Assembly (NCBI GenBank): GCA_947088195.1
Contig: CAMUFS010000118.1
Span: forward strand, 1-8,425
Length of the DNA: 8,425 nucleotides
Direction: 5' to 3'
Source: an uncultured Clostridia bacterium
GTDB taxonomy: Bacteria; Bacillota; Clostridia; Lachnospirales; Lachnospiraceae
The notes beneath the pieces were generated by a model that made no database searches, had not been told where the DNA came from, and saw only the letters and a list, made by a program, of their open reading frames with translations. A program made the translations under genes and the position numbers. The number at the start of each line of letters is the position of its first letter. Position 1 is the stretch's first letter. Below are positions 5,848 through 8,425 of this stretch, piece by piece.

Positions 5848-6768
5848 ATGAAGGATAAATATGATGTTGTTATCATAGGTGCAGGGCCAGCAGGGCTGTC
5901 CGCGGCAGTGTATGCGGAGAGAGCAAAGCTGAAAGCCCTTTTGCTGGAAAAGGAATATATGGGTGGCGGACAGATTGTCACAACCACAGAAGTAGATAAT
6001 TATCTGGGACTTCCCGGAATGAATGGTTTTGATCTGGCGATGAAATTTCGGGAGCATGCGGTGTCTATGGGAGCAGAATTTGCCGAGGGAAAGGTTCAGG
6101 AGATCATAAGGCAGGAGGACGACTGGTGCATAAAGACAGAGGATAAGGAATATCTGACAAAATGTGTTATTATAGCGACTGGAGCGTCTCATCGTATGCT
6201 TGGGATTCCCGGTGAGGAGCGGCTTCGCGGCAATGGGGTATCTTATTGCGCGACATGTGATGGAGCATTCTTCCGCGATCGAACTGTGGCGGTGGTTGGC
6301 GGTGGCGATGTGGCGGTAGGTGACGCCATCTTTTTGTCAAGGCTTTGTAAGAAGGTCTATCTGATTCATCGGCGTGACAGTCTGCGTGCTGCAAAGACAC
6401 TTGCCGACAAAGTGCTAGACAATGAGAAAGTGGAAATCCTTTGGAATATGGTTCCAGAGAGCATTGAAGGAGAGGAACAAGTGAGCCACCTAAATCTGCG
6501 GGATGTAGAAAAAAATACACAGATGGAGCTTCCCGTGGATGGTGTTTTTGTCGCTATAGGCATGGAGCCAAATGTGGCGGGCGTGCCAGAGCAGGTGCTT
6601 GACAAAGAGCAAGGCTATATCGAGGCAGGAGAAGATGGAAGAACAGCTCTGCCCGGATTGTATGCAGCAGGGGATGTCAGAACCAAGCAAGTGAGACAGA
6701 TTGCGACAGCCGTCTCTGATGGTGCGAATGTGATCGCAGCGGTGGAAAGATATCTGAATGGAATATAG
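5848..6768 (+). CDS. trxB: Thioredoxin reductase (NADPH, FAD)
   Basis: A cytoplasmic flavoenzyme that passes electrons from NADPH through FAD and a CxxC disulfide to thioredoxin. The protein is 306 residues, the normal length. FAD binding is shown by VIIGAGPAGLSAAVYAERA (8-26) and by the C-terminal AAGDVR (273-278). The redox-active pair is Cys134-Ala-Thr-Cys137 in YCATCDGAFF. The NADPH domain has GGGDVAVGDA (151-160) and HRRDSLRA (174-181); the HRR arginines indicate NADPH preference. The usual GGGDxAxEEA glutamates are replaced by Gly158-Asp159, a mild departure. The start at 5848 is chosen because GAGG (5838-5841) lies 6 nt upstream; the in-frame ATG at 5836 has no ribosome site. It is downstream of mntP, with no terminator between them. 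Confidence 0.95.
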   Translation: MKDKYDVVIIGAGPAGLSAAVYAERAKLKALLLEKEYMGGGQIVTTTEVDNYLGLPGMNGFDLAMKFREHAVSMGAEFAEGKVQEIIRQEDDWCIKTEDKEYLTKCVIIATGASHRMLGIPGEERLRGNGVSYCATCDGAFFRDRTVAVVGGGDVAVGDAIFLSRLCKKVYLIHRRDSLRAAKTLADKVLDNEKVEILWNMVPESIEGEEQVSHLNLRDVEKNTQMELPVDGVFVAIGMEPNVAGVPEQVLDKEQGYIEAGEDGRTALPGLYAAGDVRTKQVRQIATAVSDGANVIAAVERYLNGI

Positions 6769-6793
6769 AAAGATATAAGGGAGTATCAAGATT

Positions 6794-6834
6794 TCCTTCG
6801 TCACTTTGCATTTATTTCGTAGAGTGACGAAGGA
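6794..6834. repeat. Long perfect hairpin between trxB and the NlpC/P60 gene
   Basis: TCCTTCGTCACT (6794-6805) pairs perfectly over 12 bp with AGTGACGAAGGA (6823-6834) around a 17-nt loop. It begins 25 bp after the trxB stop codon. No T-run follows on either strand, so it is not a standard intrinsic terminator, though it could protect the trxB transcript end or end it inefficiently. The arm GTGACGAAGGA differs by one base from GTGACGGAGGA in the edge repeats (64-74 and the reverse complement of 8398-8408), so it may belong to the same repeat family; that link is inference. Confidence 0.7.
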
Positions 6835-6881
6835 TAGTAGGCAGTTTTCTACAAGAACCATCCTCCAAAAAATCTGTTACC

Positions 6882-6938
6882 TTAGTACTAAAAAAATTTT
6901 TCCTTTTTGTTGACAAGGAGAAAGATGTTTGTTATAAT
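6882..6938 (+). promoter_or_regulatory. Strong consensus sigma-A promoter with UP-like tract for the NlpC/P60 gene
   Basis: The -35 TTGACA (6910-6915) and -10 TATAAT (6933-6938) are both perfect and lie exactly 17 bp apart. Just upstream, seven A and five T (6890-6901) fall where a promoter UP element would sit. A perfect 10-bp palindrome, TTAGTACTAA (6882-6891), abuts this tract and could be an operator; no regulator is identified. The start would be near 6945, giving a leader of about 60 nt ending in GGAGGA (6995-7000), 5 nt before the ATG. This predicts high expression of the downstream gene. Confidence 0.9.
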
Positions 6939-7005
6939 CTATACGTATCGCGTAATAATTTTGTAACAAATAGGAAAATGTTTAATATATATACGGAGGA
7001 AATCC

Positions 7006-8241
7006 ATGAGAAACTTTAAGATAATCAGAAAATTAGTACATACATCCATGTCCTGCTGTCTGGCAGTTGCCATAATAACAGCGGGATTTTCTATGCAGGC
7101 AATGACAGTGAGTGCTGATGCAGAAATGCCTGTTGCTGGTATGGATATGGCACTGGATAGTTATTATGCAAGAACAGCATCTTCCAGTCAAGAAGAACTT
7201 GAGAATCCGGTGGTAGGTATTCCGGCAGAGGTGCCAGTAGAGTCAGAATATGACAATATAGCCGTTTCCAGAGTGAATGATTATGTAAATGTCAGGGTAG
7301 AGCCTAATACAGATTGTGAGATTGTCGGAAAGATCTATGATGGCTGTGCTGCCACAATCCTAGAGCGCGTGGATGACTGGTACAGAATTGAGTCTGGCAA
7401 TGTTGAGGGTTATATTAAGGCAGAGTATTTTGTGACAGGTGCAGAGGCAGAAGCACTTGTGGACGAGCTTGCAAAAAAAGTTGCGACAGTAAACACAACA
7501 ACTTTATTTGTAAGATCTGGCCCAGACATTAGTTATGACCGCATAACAGCAGTTCCTCTTGGCGAGGAATTTGTGATTATGGAGGAGGAGAATAACTGGG
7601 CAAAGATTGAGGTAGACGCCTCAACCAATGGCTGGGTTTCCATGGATTATCTGGATGTTGTAGTAGAATTTGACGTTGCGATTTCGATCGAAGAAGAAAA
7701 TGCTAAATTAGCTGAGCAAGAAGAAGCAAGACGCAGAGCAGAGGCAGATCGGCAGGCATATCAGGCAGCACAGGTTGCACAGGCAGAAGCAAAGCGCGCG
7801 GAGCAGCAGGCTCAGGTACAAGAGGCACAGGAAGCTGTGGCAGACAGTATTCCAGCAGATTCTTCCAATGCGGCATTGCGTGAGGCGATGGTATCCTTTG
7901 CGTTGCAGTATGTGGGCTGCCCATATGTATATGGTGGCAATAGCCTTTCCAATGGGACAGACTGTTCTGGCTTTGTAAAGCTGGTGTATCAGGAATTTGG
8001 CTATAATTTGACAAGACGCGCAAGCCTTCAGTATTTTGATGGACGTGTGATCTCTCTTGATTCCATTCAGCCGGGAGACTTGATTTTCTATCCAGAACCT
8101 TATAACCAGAATGAAATTGGACATGTTGCTATGTACATAGGAAATGGACAAGTAGTACATGCCAGCACAGCAAAAACTGGAATTAAGATATCCAGTTTGA
8201 ATTATAGAACAATCTATGGAGCAGTTAGTATTATTGATTAA
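7006..8241 (+). CDS. Secreted SH3b-NlpC/P60 peptidoglycan endopeptidase
   Basis: A 411-residue exported cell-wall hydrolase. A signal peptide with basic start (MRNFKIIRK), hydrophobic core and likely cleavage near VSADA-E (about residue 39) leads to a low-complexity stretch. Two bacterial SH3 domains follow (about 86-142 and 160-218), each with the NVRVEPN or FVRSGPD type repeat signature and a WYRI or WAKI strand. An Ala/Gln/Glu-rich coiled coil (about 228-280) acts as spacer or inhibitory arm. The C-terminal NlpC/P60 domain (about 288-411) has the nucleophile Cys320 in GTDCSGFV, His373 in IGHVAMYIG and His385 in VVHAST. This is the usual Cys-His-His arrangement for cutting peptide stems, typically at D-gamma-Glu bonds. 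SH3b domains would bind the wall. The gene is monocistronic, with a very strong promoter and a strong terminator. The exact bond cut is not visible from sequence. Confidence 0.94.
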   Translation: MRNFKIIRKLVHTSMSCCLAVAIITAGFSMQAMTVSADAEMPVAGMDMALDSYYARTASSSQEELENPVVGIPAEVPVESEYDNIAVSRVNDYVNVRVEPNTDCEIVGKIYDGCAATILERVDDWYRIESGNVEGYIKAEYFVTGAEAEALVDELAKKVATVNTTTLFVRSGPDISYDRITAVPLGEEFVIMEEENNWAKIEVDASTNGWVSMDYLDVVVEFDVAISIEEENAKLAEQEEARRRAEADRQAYQAAQVAQAEAKRAEQQAQVQEAQEAVADSIPADSSNAALREAMVSFALQYVGCPYVYGGNSLSNGTDCSGFVKLVYQEFGYNLTRRASLQYFDGRVISLDSIQPGDLIFYPEPYNQNEIGHVAMYIGNGQVVHASTAKTGIKISSLNYRTIYGAVSIID

Positions 8242-8271
8242 TAGATAAGAATATAAAAGAGCATTTTGGAT

Positions 8272-8310
8272 AAACGGCATTCAGCTTCGGCTAGATGCCG
8301 TTTGTTTTGA
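8272..8310 (+). terminator. Rho-independent terminator with UUCG tetraloop
   Basis: AAACGGCAT (8272-8280) pairs with ATGCCGTTT (8295-8303) over 9 bp. An inner AGC/GCT stem closes a C(TTCG)G tetraloop at 8285-8290, an exceptionally stable cap. A small T-G/C-A interruption separates the two stem parts. The T-rich tail TTTGTTTTG follows. It lies 30 bp after the NlpC/P60 stop codon and clearly ends that transcript. Confidence 0.93.
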
Positions 8311-8352
8311 TCATTGAATATTTAATTATGACTTTAGTGAGGTCTTATAGAT

Positions 8353-8400
8353 GGATACTGGCTTTGAGAGGGGGTCCGCAGAGCCAAGTCCTATATATCC
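8353..8400. other. Imperfect hairpin in the inner part of the right repeat
   Basis: TGGCTTTG (8359-8366) pairs with CAGAGCCA (8379-8386) with one wobble, around a 12-nt loop. The outer GGATA (8353-8357) can pair with TATCC (8396-8400). The region sits between the NlpC/P60 terminator and the conserved 28-bp core. It corresponds to the weaker-conserved inner part of the left repeat. No gene is visible here. Confidence 0.4.
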
Positions 8401-8425
8401 TCCGTCACCGCGCTCCCGCTTAGTG
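8398..8425 (-). repeat. 28-bp inverted repeat, right copy (dispersed repeat core)
   Basis: This is a perfect reverse complement of 47-74 and runs to the very last base of the window. The left copy has a further 46 bp on its outer side, so the right copy probably continues beyond the edge. The inward flank is similar but diverged, as expected of two members of a structured repeat family. The genes between the copies are ordinary chromosomal ones with no transposase, so this does not look like a mobile element's termini. Confidence 0.8.

Noticed and set aside
6794..6834. Intrinsic terminator of trxB
   Set aside because: The stem is strong, but neither strand has a following T-run and the loop is 17 nt, so it is listed as a hairpin/repeat instead.
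6945..7005. ydaO (c-di-AMP) riboswitch before the NlpC/P60 gene
   Set aside because: This class often precedes wall hydrolase genes, but the leader is about 60 nt, far too short, and lacks the expected structure.
47..8425. The edge inverted repeats as termini of a transposon or genomic island
   Set aside because: The interior holds housekeeping genes with uniform style and no transposase, integrase or target duplication. A dispersed repeat explains it better.

Overview
The window looks like chromosomal DNA from a spore-forming Clostridia lineage, most likely a Lachnospiraceae gut bacterium. The basis is the AT-leaning composition, strong purine-rich Shine-Dalgarno sites, near-consensus sigma-A promoters, a CotS-type spore coat gene, a class II CCA enzyme of the Bacillus/Clostridium type and an SH3b-NlpC/P60 secreted hydrolase. 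This placement is inference; no 16S gene or other taxonomic marker is present. All eight genes lie on the + strand.

Layout: (1) 1-345, AT-rich intergenic DNA with a GC-rich dispersed-repeat copy at its left edge and a short 10-bp tandem duplication. (2) 346-2320, a two-gene operon of a class I glutamine amidotransferase-like gamma-glutamyl hydrolase (PuuD/C26 family) and the CCA-adding tRNA nucleotidyltransferase. (3) 2321-3438, a CotS-like kinase-fold spore protein with degenerate catalytic residues, whose Shine-Dalgarno site lies in one arm of a perfect 9-bp inverted repeat. (4) 3477-3967, an Rrf2/IscR-type regulator with three clustered cysteines and its own promoter. (5) 3988-5186, an orphan REC-HD-GYP response regulator with its own promoter and a strong intrinsic terminator. 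(6) 5245-6768, a manganese exporter (MntP) and thioredoxin reductase (TrxB) pair. (7) 6769-7005, an intergenic region with a long hairpin and a textbook promoter (both hexamers perfect, 17-bp spacer, UP-like tract). (8) 7006-8241, a secreted SH3b-SH3b-NlpC/P60 peptidoglycan hydrolase, followed by a UUCG-capped terminator. (9) 8304-8425, a second, inverted copy of the left-edge repeat.

The genes are mostly housekeeping (tRNA maturation, thiol redox, Mn homeostasis, wall remodelling) with regulatory and sporulation genes between them. An Fe-S type Rrf2 regulator, MntP and TrxB would all fit oxidative or metal stress, but nothing in the sequence directly links them. I see no phage, transposase, CRISPR or defence system. 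The most notable non-coding signals are the perfect 28-bp inverted repeat at the two edges (probably a dispersed genomic repeat, and perhaps why the sequence stops there), the hairpin that could hide the CotS-like gene's ribosome site, and the related hairpin motif downstream of trxB.
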